64,000 nt of DNA, from the NCBI GenBank assembly GCA_036417435.1, contig CM070901.1, positions 65,468,501-65,532,500 of the forward strand. Direction: 5' to 3'. This document shows positions 33,986 through 46,979 of this stretch, piece after piece. A program made the position numbers and the translations under genes. The first letter of the stretch is position 1. Every line of letters begins with the position of its first letter. This stretch comes from Inia geoffrensis (taxonomy: Eukaryota; Chordata; Mammalia; Artiodactyla; Iniidae). Under the pieces are notes generated by a model. It saw nothing but the letters and a program-made list of their open reading frames with translations, had not been told where the DNA came from and did no database searches.

Positions 33986-34917
33986 TTCTGGGCATCAAGG
34001 CCAGCTTCATGGGTTTCCAATATGGACAGTTGCCTGCAGTCCCACCCTTAGAAGGACCCACTACTTCATTTAATGCTCTGCTGAAATTCTTAATAATTTT
34101 TGAACAAGGAACCCCGTATTTTCACTTTGCCCTAAACCCCGCAAATTATGTAGTCTGTCTTGCCCAACAAACTGCATGTACCCCTTGCAGCTGAGAGAGT
34201 GGTGGGCAACTTTAACCAGTCTGTCTTCCCCATGGTGGGCCAACAGTTGGGAATGATCATAGAAGCTGTCCAAGTTTAGAGATTATAAATAACAGGGCAA
34301 CAGAAGATACAGTATAGATTGGAGCTACCATTGTAAACACATGTATCCAGGTTCCAGGTAGGCAACCTAAATGTGGGAGAGGGGCTGGTATAACAGGGTA
34401 AGGCTAACAGACAGAGCATGTCCTGTCTAAAGACATTCAGATTCAGTTTTAAAAACACTGGGTTGTATTGGACAGAAAATACAAGTGGGTCACTAATTTG
34501 CAACCCATGCTCTGGCATAATCCAAGGGGCCATTGCAGATCCATGGTTATTCCCCATGACACCTGCTTATCTTGTACAATTTGTTTCAGAACTAAGATAT
34601 TTCGCAGTAAACTAGGATGTCAGATCAGTTCATATATTGATTTTTTAAAATTATTCTTCCATTGCCTCTCAAAGATATATGTGTATATTTCACACTGAGG
34701 ATACTTATTTGGCACCAGGCCTGTGCTGAATCCTCCTGCTTCCTTTTACATTGAACAGCCTCACCCTTGTCATTCATGCTGTGTTTGATATTTGCTGTAA
34801 TATGATTAGATAATTGTGGTGAAGGCACCATTCCCTGAGCAGATGGGCTGAACATTTAGAGTAAGCCCTTGTAGCATGGTGCATGAGAGCACTAAGAACC
34901 TGGCAGAAACTGAATGG

Positions 34918-34956
<39 letters not shown>

Positions 34957-35757
34957 ACAGACGCTCACCAAAAACAAGAATCACCCCAAAACAGCTGGCA
35001 AAATGGCCCAGTCCTGACTGTGGCTGCTGCAGGGACTCCTGAGGGACTGGGGAGTTATAGTTTTAGCAGCTGATCACAGTTCCCTTTAATATCTGAATAG
35101 TACCCATGTTGATGGAGGCACATTAGTCAGTATGCCACTCCTTTCCCAATATTAAGATGATTTGTTAGCTTTCCCTCAGCATGTGCTGAAATACATTAAG
35201 TAGGAAAATCTCCTTAATTCCAAATAAATTCCTCTTGTGTAAAAATGTGTAATATACCTAAAACGGGACAACTTTGGAGGAAAGAGAGTATCAGCTGCTT
35301 TGGATGAAGCCCAAAGATAAGGAAGAAAATTGAACTTTATAATCCTTGGGTCTGTACGTTCTCTAAAGATTAAATATCTAGGAGTTAGAGGTACAAGTTA
35401 TATCGGTAGACTTTGAATTACTGGAACAACACCAAGAGTCCTGTGAATTATCTCTATGCTTTCCAAAGGATACTGATGATGTCATTTGGATCATATAAAA
35501 TAAAAAACCAACCTGTGCCAAATCAAAGGCATCCCTGCTTTCTACGCTTCCATTGGGTGATAGGTAGTCTATGAAATTCTACTTTCTCCAGTGATTTCTC
35601 TAAGACGTAAGTGAACTTTAAGAAATGAACTACTCCGAAAAGACCAAGGCACCGAGGAGCCTCCTAAGAAATTATGTGAGATTGAGTAGGTTCCATATGT
35701 GAAGTACAGTTGAAAGCATTCTGCACACAACCTCCTGATTAATCTTCCTCAAAAAAC
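33986..35757. other. Intergenic; probable old repeat fragment and GT microsatellite
   Basis: No gene. About 34000-34200 carries TTTTGAACAAGGAACCCCGT and CCCCGCAAATTATGTAGTCT, words I recognise from an old mammalian repeat but cannot name. The rest is unique apart from the GT array. Frames of 60-95 codons on both strands overlap and have no recognisable domains. Confidence 0.45.
34921..34955. repeat. (GT)n microsatellite
   Basis: An uninterrupted GT dinucleotide array of about 17 units, long enough to be length-polymorphic. It produces artificial VCVCV and HTHTH runs in overlapping frames. Confidence 0.97.
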
Positions 35758-36214
35758 TGTATGGTAGAATGAGTAATAGCCCCAAATATGTCAGGAACCA
35801 ATTCCTGAAACCTGTGAATGTTCCCGTACGTTACAAAAGGAATTTTCAAGTGTGACTAAGTTAAGGATGTTGAGATGGACACGTTATCCTGGATGATCTG
35901 GGTGAACCTGAATAATAAGGGTAAATGTCTTTAAAAGGAAGGAGGAGATGTAATGACAATGGAAGCAAGAGGCTGGAGTGATGTAAGGAAGAAATCGGGT
36001 TCCAAGGAATGCAGGTGGCTCCCAGACCCTCTTCAAGGCAAGGAAATGGAAATCCTCCAGAGCTTCAAGAAGGAACAAGGGCTACCAACAGCTCGACTTT
36101 AGCCCAGTAAGACAGATTTTGCACTTCTCGATGCTAGAACTGTAAGATACATTTGTATTGTTTTAAGCCACCACATATGTGGTAATTTGTTCAGCATCAA
36201 TAGGAAACATATAT
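35758..36214 (+). mobile_element. MLT1-type LTR (ERVL-MaLR), probable solo LTR
   Basis: Follows the MLT1 LTR word order: ATGGTAGAATGAGTAATAGC at the 5' end, CTGTGAATGTTCCCG, AAGTTAAGGATGTTGAGATG, TTATCCTGGATGATCTGGGT, CCAAGGAATGCAGGTGGC, GAACTGTAAGATACATTTGT and the typical 3' end TTTTAAGCCACCACATATGT, GGTAATTTGTTCAGCATCAA, AGGAAAC. No internal or second LTR is recognised nearby, so it is likely a solo LTR. No coding capacity. Confidence 0.75.
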
Positions 36215-36264
36215 AAACTGGTTCCATCAATTTTTACTCTCCTAAAAATTAGAACAGGTAACTC

Positions 36265-36450
36265 ATAATAATATCTAAAATATATTGAGCACTTACTATG
36301 TTCTAGGCACTGAATTAAGTATAATACCTGCATATGGTTATCTGCCTGTCAATGCTTCAGGGTTGATATTAGTACTATTAACATTTTACTGAAGAGGAAA
36401 ATGAGGTTAACAAAAGCTAAGGACCTTCTCCAAGGTCAGCAGCGAAAAAC
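36265..36450 (-). repeat. MIR SINE
   Basis: The reverse MIR order ATTGAGCACTTACTATGTTC, TAGGCACTGAATTAAG, ATTTTACTGAAGAGGAAAAT, CTTCTCCAAGGTCAGCAG is present; the 5' part is missing. Confidence 0.75.
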
Positions 36451-36454
36451 ATTC

Positions 36455-36585
36455 CTGGTTTTATTGTTTTGTATCTGTCTTACCCCAACGATTAGGCTGT
36501 AGCCTCCTTGAAGGCAAAGGTTATGTCCTAATCTCCTGTATTCCCAATCAGTTCTTATCATAGCCCCTAAATTCAAATAAAGCCT
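36455..36585 (+). repeat. L2/L3-type LINE 3' fragment
   Basis: ATTAGGCTGTAGCCTCCTTG, AAGGCAAAGGTTATGTCC and TATTCCCAATCAGTTCTTAT fit the 3' UTR of L2 or L3 ('tgtaagctccttgagggcagg' type). The family choice between L2 and L3 is unsure. Confidence 0.5.
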
Positions 36586-37763
36586 ACCTGAAACCATGAT
36601 GTTAACCAATGAGAAAATAATTTTATATGCATAAATTTAGTCTACTCCCATCTGTTCAGAATTCTACTAATTACATAAGGGAAAGTGCATCTGATTTCCC
36701 TTAACAGTCGTCTCCACTGTATTTTCTTCTGTCTTGTGACTATGACCACAGGAAAATCTCATCTATGAAACTGGGTTCACATTCTTCTCATTGGCTGCCC
36801 TCCCTGCCCTCACTTTCTTTTTGTGATTCAGTCAGAGGAAGTAGATTTCTTGCAAGAGATCTGTCATGCAGAGGCCAAGTGCTTCTGGTTTTTTCATTAG
36901 ATGCTGATGGTGTTAGATTTAAAGTTGACACCGAAGCCTAATTAAACATTATGCCAGTGCACATATTCTGCAAATTAAGACACAACACATTACTGAGCCC
37001 AGTCTAGGATAAGTTAAAAAGGAAGCTGTCAACATGCAAAGGACCCTGTTAAGTGCTTTAAATACAAATTTTGAATTTAAAATGCAAATGGGCTGAAGCT
37101 TCCTTTCCTTTCAAGTTGGAAAGAAAATTTAACTGGGGTAGAGAGAGTTTTATTTCATTTTTTACTATCACTGAGTTTTGACACCAGTGGCAACCAGAGT
37201 ACATTACAGCAGTTTTAGAAATGGCAAGAGGAACTAGCCTACAGCTAACAACACACTTGCAGCTCCTGGCTAGTTGAATGAAAAGCAGGAACCAAACCAA
37301 CCCCATCAATGTTGACAAGTCAGCACGTGTACTGAAAAAGAAAGTTTTCAGATTGAAACAGGCAGGGCCACTGGTGCTCTGCACAGCTGTGGAAAAGTTC
37401 TATACCTGACTTCATCAAACTGGGGTGGGTGGAGTGTTGGGAAAAGCCGGAGAGGTTTTGAAATCTGAGGTGATGGACTCTAGCAGCAGAGCCAATATAC
37501 TCAGAGCTGAGTATACTGGCTGTGACAATCTGAGTTTCAGAAAGCAGTGAGTAGAGTGAACCATGGGAATGAACGACGTAAGAGATGGAGAGATTTGGGG
37601 CACTCTGTTCTGCTTTACTGGATCCCAGCTCCACCCCTACTCCCATTTCTATCAATTATGTGTAAATGCGAGAGTAGCCAATAAGAGGTAGAGATGAGAT
37701 TCCATCATGTACACCATGGTGTAGTTGCTTCTCTACATTTAAACTATTTCTCAGTCTTTGAGG
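36586..37763. other. Intergenic, unique
   Basis: No gene or repeat recognised. Two overlapping minus-strand frames of about 110 codons (37058-37384, 37320-37655) show no domain. Confidence 0.45.
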
Positions 37764-38020
37764 TGTTACTTGTATTCATCCAGCAAATACCAAGTCTTTA
37801 CTATGTTTATGCGACTAAAATAAAAAGTGTTTGCTCTCCTAAGAGCTTACATTTGAGAAGTGAAAGAAAATACAGACATCTACCTTACTAATTACCCTTC
37901 CAAGTGATAAATGCTTCAATACAGAGTGACACAAAGTGATCCCCTCTAAGGTGGAGATGAAAAATGTGTCTAAGGTAGGTTAGGAAGACCTCACAAGGAT
38001 GAAATATTTGAGTTGGATCT
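37764..38020. repeat. Unnamed ancient interspersed repeat fragment
   Basis: Shares the pattern of other copies in this window: TTCATCCAGCAAATACCAAG, CTAAGAGCTTACATTTGAGA, GTGATAAATGCTTCAATACA and GGAAGACCTCACAAGGATGA. Old and diverged; unnamed. Confidence 0.45.
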
Positions 38021-38121
38021 TAAAAAAAATAAATAAAAGTAGAATTTGCACTGAAGGAGAGGTAAGATCAGACTGAGGTACTTGAAAATAGTGCTTAAAA
38101 ATAAAATCATTGGAAGAATTA

Positions 38122-38331
38122 GGGCTTCCCTGGTGGCGCAGTGGTTGGGAGTCCGCCTGCCGATGCAGGGGACGCGGGTTCGTGCCCCGGTCCGGGAAGA
38201 TCCCATGTGCCATGGAGCGGCTGGGCCTGTGAGCCGTGGCCGCTGAGCCTGCGCGTCCGGAGCCTGTGCTCTGCAACAGGACAGGCCACAGCAGTGAGAG
38301 GCCCAGTACCGAAAAAAAAAATAAATAAATA
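38122..38331 (+). mobile_element. CHR SINE (young, full length)
   Basis: Closest of the plus-strand copies to the apparent consensus, with most CpGs kept: head GGCTTCCCTGGTGGCGCAGT, B box GGGTTCGTGCCCCGG, body GGAGCCTGTGCTCTGC, tail with (AAAT) units. The duplication AAAATCATTGGAAGAATTA occurs exactly at 38103-38121 and 38338-38356 and probably extends left through AAAAAT. The long exact duplication points to a young insertion. Confidence 0.95.
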
Positions 38332-38779
38332 AAAAATAAAATCATTGGAAGAATTAAAAGGGATAGCATAAAAGACAGGACATTTCTATTCAACTCAACC
38401 AAAAGAATCATTACTTGGACACTTTCTGTTCCAAATTGTTTATTTGATCATATCTGACTATAAGCCATTCATATGTCCTTTCAAGGGGCTGAAATGGTAG
38501 CAGTGACTATTTGGAATTTTTAATTACTTTTTTCTTAATAAATAAAATAGATTTCAGAGGCAGAGATCTGATTTAACAGCTGATCCAAAAAATGGAATAT
38601 AGTTGGTTTTATAAGCCTTATCATGGGATCATTAAAATTAAATCTTATAACCACTTCAGAAAGAACTCCATAAGCCTTGGTCAAAGCTCCATGCCAATAG
38701 TCAACCCAATTTATTTTGTTTCCATTAAATTCAGTTCCCACCATATGTGCTATAATCTGTTAAATAAATGGAGTACAAA

Positions 38780-38821
38780 AACACATATGCACACGCGCAC
38801 GCACACATACACACACACACA
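38780..38821. repeat. Imperfect (CA)n microsatellite
   Basis: An ACACATATGCACACGCGCAC-type array that becomes pure CA at its right end (38807-38820). The interspersed CpG/TpG and TA units suggest decay of a longer CA array. Confidence 0.9.
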
Positions 38822-39229
38822 GTTTTCTGCTCTTAAGGAAGTTACATTTTGATGGAAGAAAGAGTTTGTGTACATGAGAAAACTACAGAGCATTATATGA
38901 TAAAATACTAGATTGAATGAATTCAGTGCCAAAATCTATAGCAAAAGACAAATTCTGTGGGTGGCAGAGATGGAAGAAATCAAAGTTGGAAAAGATTAAC
39001 TGAAATTGGCTTAAGTTGATTTTTTAAATGTATAAACACTACCATCTCAAAGAAGATTTGATATTTTATTGTGGTAGTAGTTTGACATGAAAAGGGAAAA
39101 GTGACATAGATCCATCAGAGATTGAAATTTGTTAAACATCAAATTTTACCTTATTTGAAGTTCTCATCTTTAAAAAATATCTTTAATATATTGAATTTTC
39201 TTACGATTATGCAGGGGGAACTGTGATTT

Positions 39230-39560
39230 CTCAAGTTTTTCTTGATTTTTAGGGTGAATTAGGTGTAATTTACTAAATAACATAATTGTAGGAAAATTGA
39301 TTGAATGGCATTTAATGGATTTTGCTAACTGAAATAATTAAATGGTGATTGCTTAATAATGTCAAATTATTTGCTGCTGTATACAATTATTAATTACATA
39401 CAAAAAAGAATTGAACAGTTTATTTTTTTGGCAACTACAATGATTGAATAAATTATTTAATAGTATCCAATTAATTGTGTTCTATTCAATGATGATAACT
39501 TATTGAAAAGTAATAGATGAATTTAGTCTTCACACTCAGCAAGCAATACTACATGGAATA
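39230..39560. promoter_or_regulatory. Candidate AT-rich conserved noncoding block
   Basis: Repeat-free AT-rich stretch packed with homeodomain-type cores (AATAATTAAATGG, CAATTATTAATTACATAC, CCAATTAATTGTG) and a GATGATAAC word. AT-rich DNA gives such words by chance, and conservation cannot be judged here, so confidence is low. Confidence 0.2.
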
Positions 39561-40407
39561 AAAATCCATATTAAATCAAGAAAAGGAATAAATCATATAT
39601 TTTTCCTTATATGGCAATAGAGTCTGTTAAAATTAATTTCTTTTTTATTTTAAAATGTGAGTTAGAATACAACTTTGTGCCTGTAAATATTTTTTTTCTG
39701 AGGAAAAAAAAAGGTTGAAAGATATTGCATAAACCCAGCCTGGCTCCTACCTATGCAGTAAAGCAGGGGTCCTTCCCCATCATGTAGGAGTGCAAGAAAG
39801 AGAATGACATATAACCTGAATTCCTTTGTGGGTCTGGGGAAGGCTAATAAATAATAGGGCTTATAATTAATTATTACTGATGAGCCAGACATGCTGAGAC
39901 ATAATTCCCTTAAACATTTCCCAGTCACAAGAGGTATTTTCATGGGCAAATTCTCTTTTTCCATGTTGGGAAAAATGTCCATCTTTCCTTCACTAATGGT
40001 TTCATCCTTGATAACAGTAGTCCTTAGAGAACCATAAAACACCCGAGATGGAATGGATCTTAAAATTCATCCGGTTATGGTGTCTCCCAAGTGCATGACC
40101 GAATCTCCTCTTGGTGCTGTCACTAACCTGCATGGAGCTCATGGGCCTGTGCATCCGTGTGGGAGAAGAGGCCTCAGCCAGAGGTCCATGCACTCTCCCT
40201 GCAGCAAGAGTTGCCACAGATTCTTCTCTATTCAGTACAGTGAGTACGGCCTCAAAGTATAACTGATGAAAATGTCCTAGAGGAGAGAGTAGAAAGAGAG
40301 AGAGGAGGAGGAAGCAGGCAGAGTTAGAAATGGAAGAGTGGAAAGTAAGCAAAAATCCTGTACAGATGCAGCAAATTCTAATCACCCGGTGAAAATTAAC
40401 TCTAGGT

Positions 40408-40475
40408 ATATATAGATAAGATAGATTAGGTAGATAGATGATAGATAGACACATAGATATATAGATAGATAGATC
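40408..40475. repeat. Imperfect (GATA)n microsatellite
   Basis: AGATAAGATAGATTAGGTAG followed by ATAGATGATAGATAGACACA and a pure TAGA/GATA end. Interrupted, so partly stabilised. Confidence 0.93.
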
Positions 40476-40869
40476 AATCGATTAATCTTCTCTAGAATTA
40501 TTTTATTGGTCATATGACAAAACACCCTCTTTACCTATGCCTGCCTTTACTATGATGGCCAAATGTAGGCAAAGAAAATTTCACATTTTGTAGGCCTAAA
40601 CTTAATTTTGCTGTGAAGCTTCTGAATTTTTAATTAATATTTTCACTGTAAAATTACATGTATTCATGGTAAGAAATCAAAATACAAATAATCTTCCATA
40701 AGTAGCTAATGCATCTTCACCAAGTCCTATTCCCAGAGGTACAGATTAACAACTTTTTATCTAGCTTTCTTGAATTTTTGGGCAGAGGGTGGGCAGGGGG
40801 GAGGAGGAGGCTGTGAAAGCAGCTGTAAAAAATTTACACAAAAGAATCATCAGTAAAAATATTCTGAAA
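40476..40869. other. Intergenic, no recognised feature
   Basis: No gene; includes the G-rich stretch GGGTGGGCAGGGGGGAGGAG at 40787-40806. Confidence 0.45.
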
Positions 40870-41005
40870 TTATTTTTACCTTAAAAAGTAGCTTTCCTAC
40901 TTAATTATTTTTAATAGTTGCATAATAGTCTGTTGTGTATTTGCACCATTTATTTAACTAATCTGATGGATGCTTATAGTGCTTTCAGATTTTCAATAAT
41001 ACAGG
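40870..41005. repeat. Old LINE-1-type fragment
   Basis: TAATAGTTGCATAATAGTCT, GTGTATTTGCACCATTTATT, TAACTAATCTGATGGATGCT and a CTTTCAGATTTTCAATAAT string match the common 'gctgcataatattccattgtatg' module of old L1-related repeats. Family and orientation are not assigned. Confidence 0.5.
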
Positions 41006-44000
41006 CCAGTTAAATTTTTAAAATATTCAGGACACTGAATCGAGAGCCAGATAGTACAGACACTATTCATTAAATAATAGACCAGACCTATGCGATAATA
41101 AACATAAGTATGAACACAGCATCAATGTTCTTCATCTGATTATCAGTCAATTAAGACAGCAACAGAGGTGATTTAGTTGATTGCAACATTTAAGGTTGAC
41201 AACTGGAAAAAAAAGTTCAAAAATGGTGAATCTACTTCCTGTCTGTAAACACCAGTACAGTTCCTTTGTGACCTTGGCAAGCTTTCTCCTCTTATACCCG
41301 CTTCTGGAAAGTGATAATAAGTCACATCATCTCACAAACATCACTATGTGAAGTTTTACACAGTTTGCAGTTATAATGCAACATTTATATTAAAGAGAAT
41401 AACTAGGATGAACTTGCATGATATTAAATGGACCAAGTCTTTGGCACCGATCTCTGAAGCTTGTTATGTATATTACATAGGATTGAGACAAAAAAAGTCT
41501 ACTTATCCCTTGGCTTTATACTTTGAAATTAAGGCTCCATACACAATTCTTCTTTATTTTTACTTACTTTGGAATTTTACTGATTAATTCATTCAAACAT
41601 TCACTATGTACTTTTTTTAATGCTCACCATGGGCCAATCACAGTGTCAAGGGTAGAATATAAAGATGAATAAGCACTAAAGTAGTCTGTATCTCTACATT
41701 GCTTAAAAAACATTCAAAAGGGCAAGGTAGTATTCTCTTTGTCAATTAAACCTGAATTCTTTTAGATTATTCTGCTTCACACTTTTCAATCATGCTCTTA
41801 CCTCTTGGGCTCCAGTTTTTAGAGGCAGCAGGTTGTCCAATGCAATTGCAGCTTAGGGAAGATGGCGACTGAAGAAAGAGTGGAAAGGGCTTCAGCTAAA
41901 AAAATTAAACTATATATTGTAAGTGCAAAGGGTTTAAACATGGCAGTGATGTGATGAAACCAGTGACTTAGGGACTACCTACCAATGGAGTAGACCAGAG
42001 AAAGAATTTTATTATAAGGCAAAAGAGAGATGGTGGAGAGCCTGAAATGGTGAAGGCTGGTGAAAATGGAAATGAGAAATAATTGCAGGGGTATTTCAGA
42101 ATAAGAATCAGAAAGACATGGAGACAACTGAATATTGGAGTGAGGGAAAAGGGCACACAGAGTTTTTAAAAGCCCATTTTTTTTTTTTTTTTTCCCCTGG
42201 GGTGGTAGAAAAAGGGTATTCTTTATCTGTGAATGTGTCACTCTCACCAAAGAGCCTGGTGCTATGTGTGTCCCCGTAGAACACCCCAGCTTCCATTAAA
42301 CAAAGTGCTCTTCTTAAATGCTTTCCTTGTAAGACCTGGCTGCCCTACCCCAAGCCATTAGTGGGAACAGAACGTTAATAAGGAGGGACTGTGGTATCTC
42401 TAAGAGACATTGACCTCCTTCAGCGGAAGCAGGGCACCCATTATAGTGTAATGATAAATCACAAGCTTTTCCCTTCCATTACTTTCCCAGAAAACTCTTC
42501 TCTGAATGCATAAACATGCTGGAGGGAGGAAGGAAAAAAAACAAGCAACAGATGAATAGAAATGTGAAAAAAGAGAGAGGGGGCAGATGGACAATCAGCA
42601 GACTCCCAGTGGGATTTAAAATAATAAATGCACCATAGATATCCACATATATTTGCATAGAGTGAAAATTTAACATAGCCTCATAAGGAAAAAAATCCCC
42701 ACAAAAACGTATAAATGTACTATAAGATATAAAGCCCTCACTCAGAATTATAAATATAAATGACATCTCTAGGAGTACTTATTATATTTAATATTATGGT
42801 GCTTTTCTCTTTATTGCTGCAAATTCAAAACCAATCTAAACCAAGGGGTCGGAGAGAGCATAAATAATCCATAAATTTAAACCCAAGCCAGTCTTTCAGT
42901 TCTATCAGTGATCTCCTCACATTGAATAGGAAGCAGCTTTCAGGGGGAAATATTTTCTAGGTTCTCCTCTCTTGATACATTGATCAAGAACCAATACTGA
43001 GGTGTAGACCACTCTTTCTGGCCATACAATGATATCTATAACATACCTCAATAACTATTGACAAAGACCTACTCTTATATCAGCTACAGCATTGTGCCTC
43101 TCAGGTGACTTTTGCCTCTAGAATCTAGGTTATACCAACCAAACACTAAAATGACTTTGGGGGCTCTAGGAAGATGGCTCCCATTCACTGGAAACAAGAT
43201 CAATGAGAAAGCATGATGGGAATGAATAAGGCAGTTTCCAAAGTAGCTAATCGGAACATTGTGAGTATAGTTTTCTATGTAAATTGAAGAACTCACTGTG
43301 AGTATATGGGTTAGTTGGACCATCTCCACCTAGCTCAGAACATCAGACTCCACCTTTGACTTCTATTTCCCTTGCCTCTGAGAGCAAGAGTTTCTTGTTT
43401 AGACTAGATCTTACTATATTTGCAAACTACCTTCCACCAATGACCTCTATCATGTCTCTCCTCAAGTTCCGAAGTTTTATTAACCTTTCTAAACCTAGTA
43501 TAAATCCTATAACCTGGCTTGTTTAACCAGACCCAGTGCTCTTGTAAGGGGAACATTTAGAGAGATTAAGGATTGGAGGTTGAACTTCAAGGGTATTGGG
43601 ATCAAAGGAAGCCTAGTTGTTCTTAACTTTTTGCATCTCTAGATGTACTTCTCTGTTTAGTCATTTACTGGATATTTGGTGGTTGACTCCAACAAATTTC
43701 CCCACTTGCCCCATCTAAAATTCTTCAGTTTGCTTTGGAGATCCAGATCCATGTTGATGCAGGGAGGCTGATTGACCTCTGGCTGCAGAAATGAAGTACA
43801 TGATCTAGGCAAAGTTAGTACATTCCACAGCTTTCCTCCCTCATATCCTGGCCAGAGAGATACTTTCAAGACTGGAAATGTGCCCTAAGGTGGTTCTCAG
43901 AATGAATTTCAGGACTTCATCTGGGGATGCTGGGACAGAGGTATCATCTCTCTTCTGCAGGTGTGAACAAGGAAGCCTCTAGCTGTTAGAGCTCTTGCAT

Positions 44001-46979
44001 TTCTCTTGGAGCCACAAGGAAGTCTGGCATTTAATGTATGCCATAATAGAAAGAAATCGAAAGAAAATGGTACTCCATGTCAAGCTCTCCTGTAGCTACC
44101 CCTACTTCTGGAACTTCCATTGATTTTAAGCATTATATTAAATTCAAACCTAGTTTGAATCAAGTTTTTTGCTATTCACATTCAAATGAACAGAAATTCA
44201 CTTGCGAGGTGTGGTTTGTATTTCTGGCTTCAGTATAGGTTTTGGTAAAGTTCCTTCATAAGTCCTGTGTATAATTAGTAAGTAGTAAGTACATTTCCAA
44301 TGTGTACTACTTTCAAGCAAAAAGGAACTGATACACTGAAGTGCATATTACAAAGTTATTGGCCAATTTCTTTTTTTCTCTATAAGGCATCTATCTAACT
44401 TTGAAATTATTTTTCCAATGTATTAGATGTATCCTATTTCCATGACATCAACTTTTAAATTTTATTAAAAAATTGTTTTTTACATGCCCCCTCCTACTCT
44501 TTTCTTCATGATTGCTTTATAGTTTTGGTTCCATAGCTCTTTTTATGACAGGTACAGGTAACCCGCCCCCCCCGCCCCGCTTTGTTTTAGTAAGAATTGT
44601 GGTTAGCTCCACTTGCCTGGTAAAGGACCAGATCATCTTTGGCTTGAGCTGAAGAATATTTCCTCCCAGACTACTGATTTATGACTCAGATTTTTCAAAT
44701 ATTCTCTAATAGAGCTTTCCATCAATAGCTACTTTATAGGTACAAAGTATTCATTGCTTTCTAATAACCCACACTGCTTTTCCTTAGCTTTGTTGCTAAC
44801 ATTTATTTTTTGACCATACGTCAGTTCAGTAACTCAGTCATTTTTGAGCTATCATGATTTTCATCCCTTTTCTGATTTATTAGCAGACTACACTCTCTCT
44901 AGTATGTCTTTCTTTCTTAATATATTTGAGAAAGACTCTTTGACCCCAGCTGTCCTGAATGTTTTACTGTGCTTGCTGGTCAAGGCTTTTGCAATGGGTG
45001 CAGTTTTATGAATCTCAATATGAGCTTTGCTTTTAAAAGCTGTCCTTTCAGTTCATTTAAATAAAATGTCTCCAGCTGTGTTTATGCTACAAAACAATTT
45101 GTAACCCTCTTCTCCAGTTTGGACCCAAACATTTTTTATTTGCAGACCTCTAGATTGCAGCTGCAATGGCTCTTGTTTTTGTACTTTACTATGAACCTAT
45201 CATAGTGCAATTTTCAAGAACTGTCAACTGCTATTGCTATTTCTGGATCTGTCTTATAGCCTAAATTGTGAGATCAAAACACTGGCCTTATAAGCAACCA
45301 CTCCATTGTAACCCCTCTGTCCCAAAACCCAGACAGTATCTCCCACCACCAATTTTCAGAACCTCATGGTGTCCAGAGAGCAACCCACTTAGCAGCCATG
45401 AGGAGTCTGGCATTTCCAGAGGCGCTTGTGACTGCCTGAAAGGCTACTTTGGGGCTAAGTTACGTGACCCACAAGATTTCTGACTGGCTGACTTAAAGGT
45501 TAAGGGATTTGTCCCACAAGAGCTAAAAAGAAAAGAGAGTCATACTAATTTTTTAAAACTATATTGTCAATATAGGAATGGCCCAAATGAACAGAGTCCC
45601 TTCCTGGGTAAATTGTTGATGCCTTATTTTGTCTTCTCTCCACTATTTTGCTTTATTTTCCACTTTTTTTTTCTATTCTTCCTTGATGCTATTAGAATAT
45701 TCATTCAATTTCACAAACAGGTAGAGGATACCCATTTGAATATCCTCTTCCCACCTGCAACAGAGGTACCATGCTCATGAAATTGACAAACATTGTGTGG
45801 TTGGGTTGGATTGTCCTTTGTAGTAAGAAATGTTGCCAGTTCTGGTAATTACTCTTAGACTGTGATAGAGCACTGACACATTATTCCAGGCAGTTGCTAT
45901 ACTTTAGGTTGTCAAATAGCAACATGGAGCATTGTTCATTTGATCATGGGAATGGAGAAAATTGGGAATGTGTGACTTGAGGGCCCAGTAATACCAGGTT
46001 TCCTAACCTGGGTAGCCCAAAGTAGGAAAAAAAAAAAAAAAAAAGCTTGATTCTAATCCAAGTCCCTAAGAGAAATCTGAGGATCAAGCTGGGAAGACAA
46101 ATATCAATACTGAGTTCAGAGAGACAAGAAAAAGAGTTTACCTTGGAAGTAGAGCCAAGAGTAAGAAGCTAGATAAAAATAAAGAATGCTATGGGATCAT
46201 AAAGAAGAAGGTTGTTATGGGATCAGAAATAAGAAGGTTGTCCTTATGGTAATAAATGAAATCATATATGTGATACTAAATATTATTAGATAAGTCCTAT
46301 AAATTTAAGAGATTATGATAGTTGGTCAATAGGAAGAATGGTTAATAAATGCCTTGGATAAAGAAGTTTAAGGATTGAGTTATTTTAGTAGGTTCTACGG
46401 TAACCTAGATGTAGCCATTGCTCCATTGCATTGGTTTATCTGGGAACTGACAACATTTAAACGTTTTATTAAACTATTTTCTGAAATATTTACTGGCTTG
46501 TTGGTTCAATGTTCTGACTTCTTATAAAATAACAGACAAATGTGCCTTTATAGTAGCTACTGATTATACCAGGAAAAGTTTAACTTCTTTTTGACAAAGG
46601 ACAGAAGAATAACACAATAGTGTTTAAATTTGAAATTTTATCCATAACCACATGGTGATTTTACAAGGTAACCTTTAACAGTAAACATAATTTCTTACCC
46701 AGTTGTGCTCTAAGAGCATGATTATCAATGCAACAAGAAGTCTCTTCTGTTCCTTCCTATTTTAATAGATCTTGGTGACCACAGATAAATTGGCAATAAT
46801 CTGATAAGCCTGACCATAGTTAACTTGTTGTTTCTGTCTTAGAAAGTTCCAATTGAAATTAAGTGTAAGTTGCTTAAATTTTTGAGCTCATGGGGGTATC
46901 AGAAATCTAAACTTAATAGTTAATAATGTTAATAATAATTTTAAAGCAAGTGGTGTCCTAATTGCAATATGGTATGGTA
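41006..46979. other. Intergenic, mostly unique (6 kb)
   Basis: No gene. A weak copy of the unnamed ancient repeat lies at about 41590-41700 (ATTCATTCAAACATTCACTA...AGATGAATAAGCACTAAAG). T-run at 42178-42193, A-run at 46026-46043, and the C-rich tract at 44562-44579 listed separately. All frames are under 100 codons, on both strands, and show no domains. Confidence 0.5.
44562..44579 (-). other. G-quadruplex-like tract
   Basis: The plus strand reads CCCGCCCCCCCCGCCCCG; the minus strand therefore has GGGG, a run of eight G, and GGG separated by single C, which satisfies a four-run G3 quadruplex pattern. It also contains Sp1-type GGGGCGGGG. It is isolated in AT-rich sequence and shows no CpG-island context. 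Confidence 0.6.

Larger units (their letters stand above)
38357..40407. other. Intergenic, AT-rich, unique
   Basis: No gene. Contains the CA-rich microsatellite near 38800 and the AT-rich block at 39230-39560 listed separately. A weak fossil may lie at about 40030-40250, where two frames of 69 and 150 codons overlap on opposite strands without domains. Confidence 0.45.

Noticed and set aside
34774..35073. Frames with HTHTHTH and VCVCVCV repeats
   Set aside because: Translation of the GT microsatellite.
40002..40454. 150-codon minus-strand frame
   Set aside because: It ends in the GATA microsatellite and overlaps an unrelated plus-strand frame; no recognisable family.
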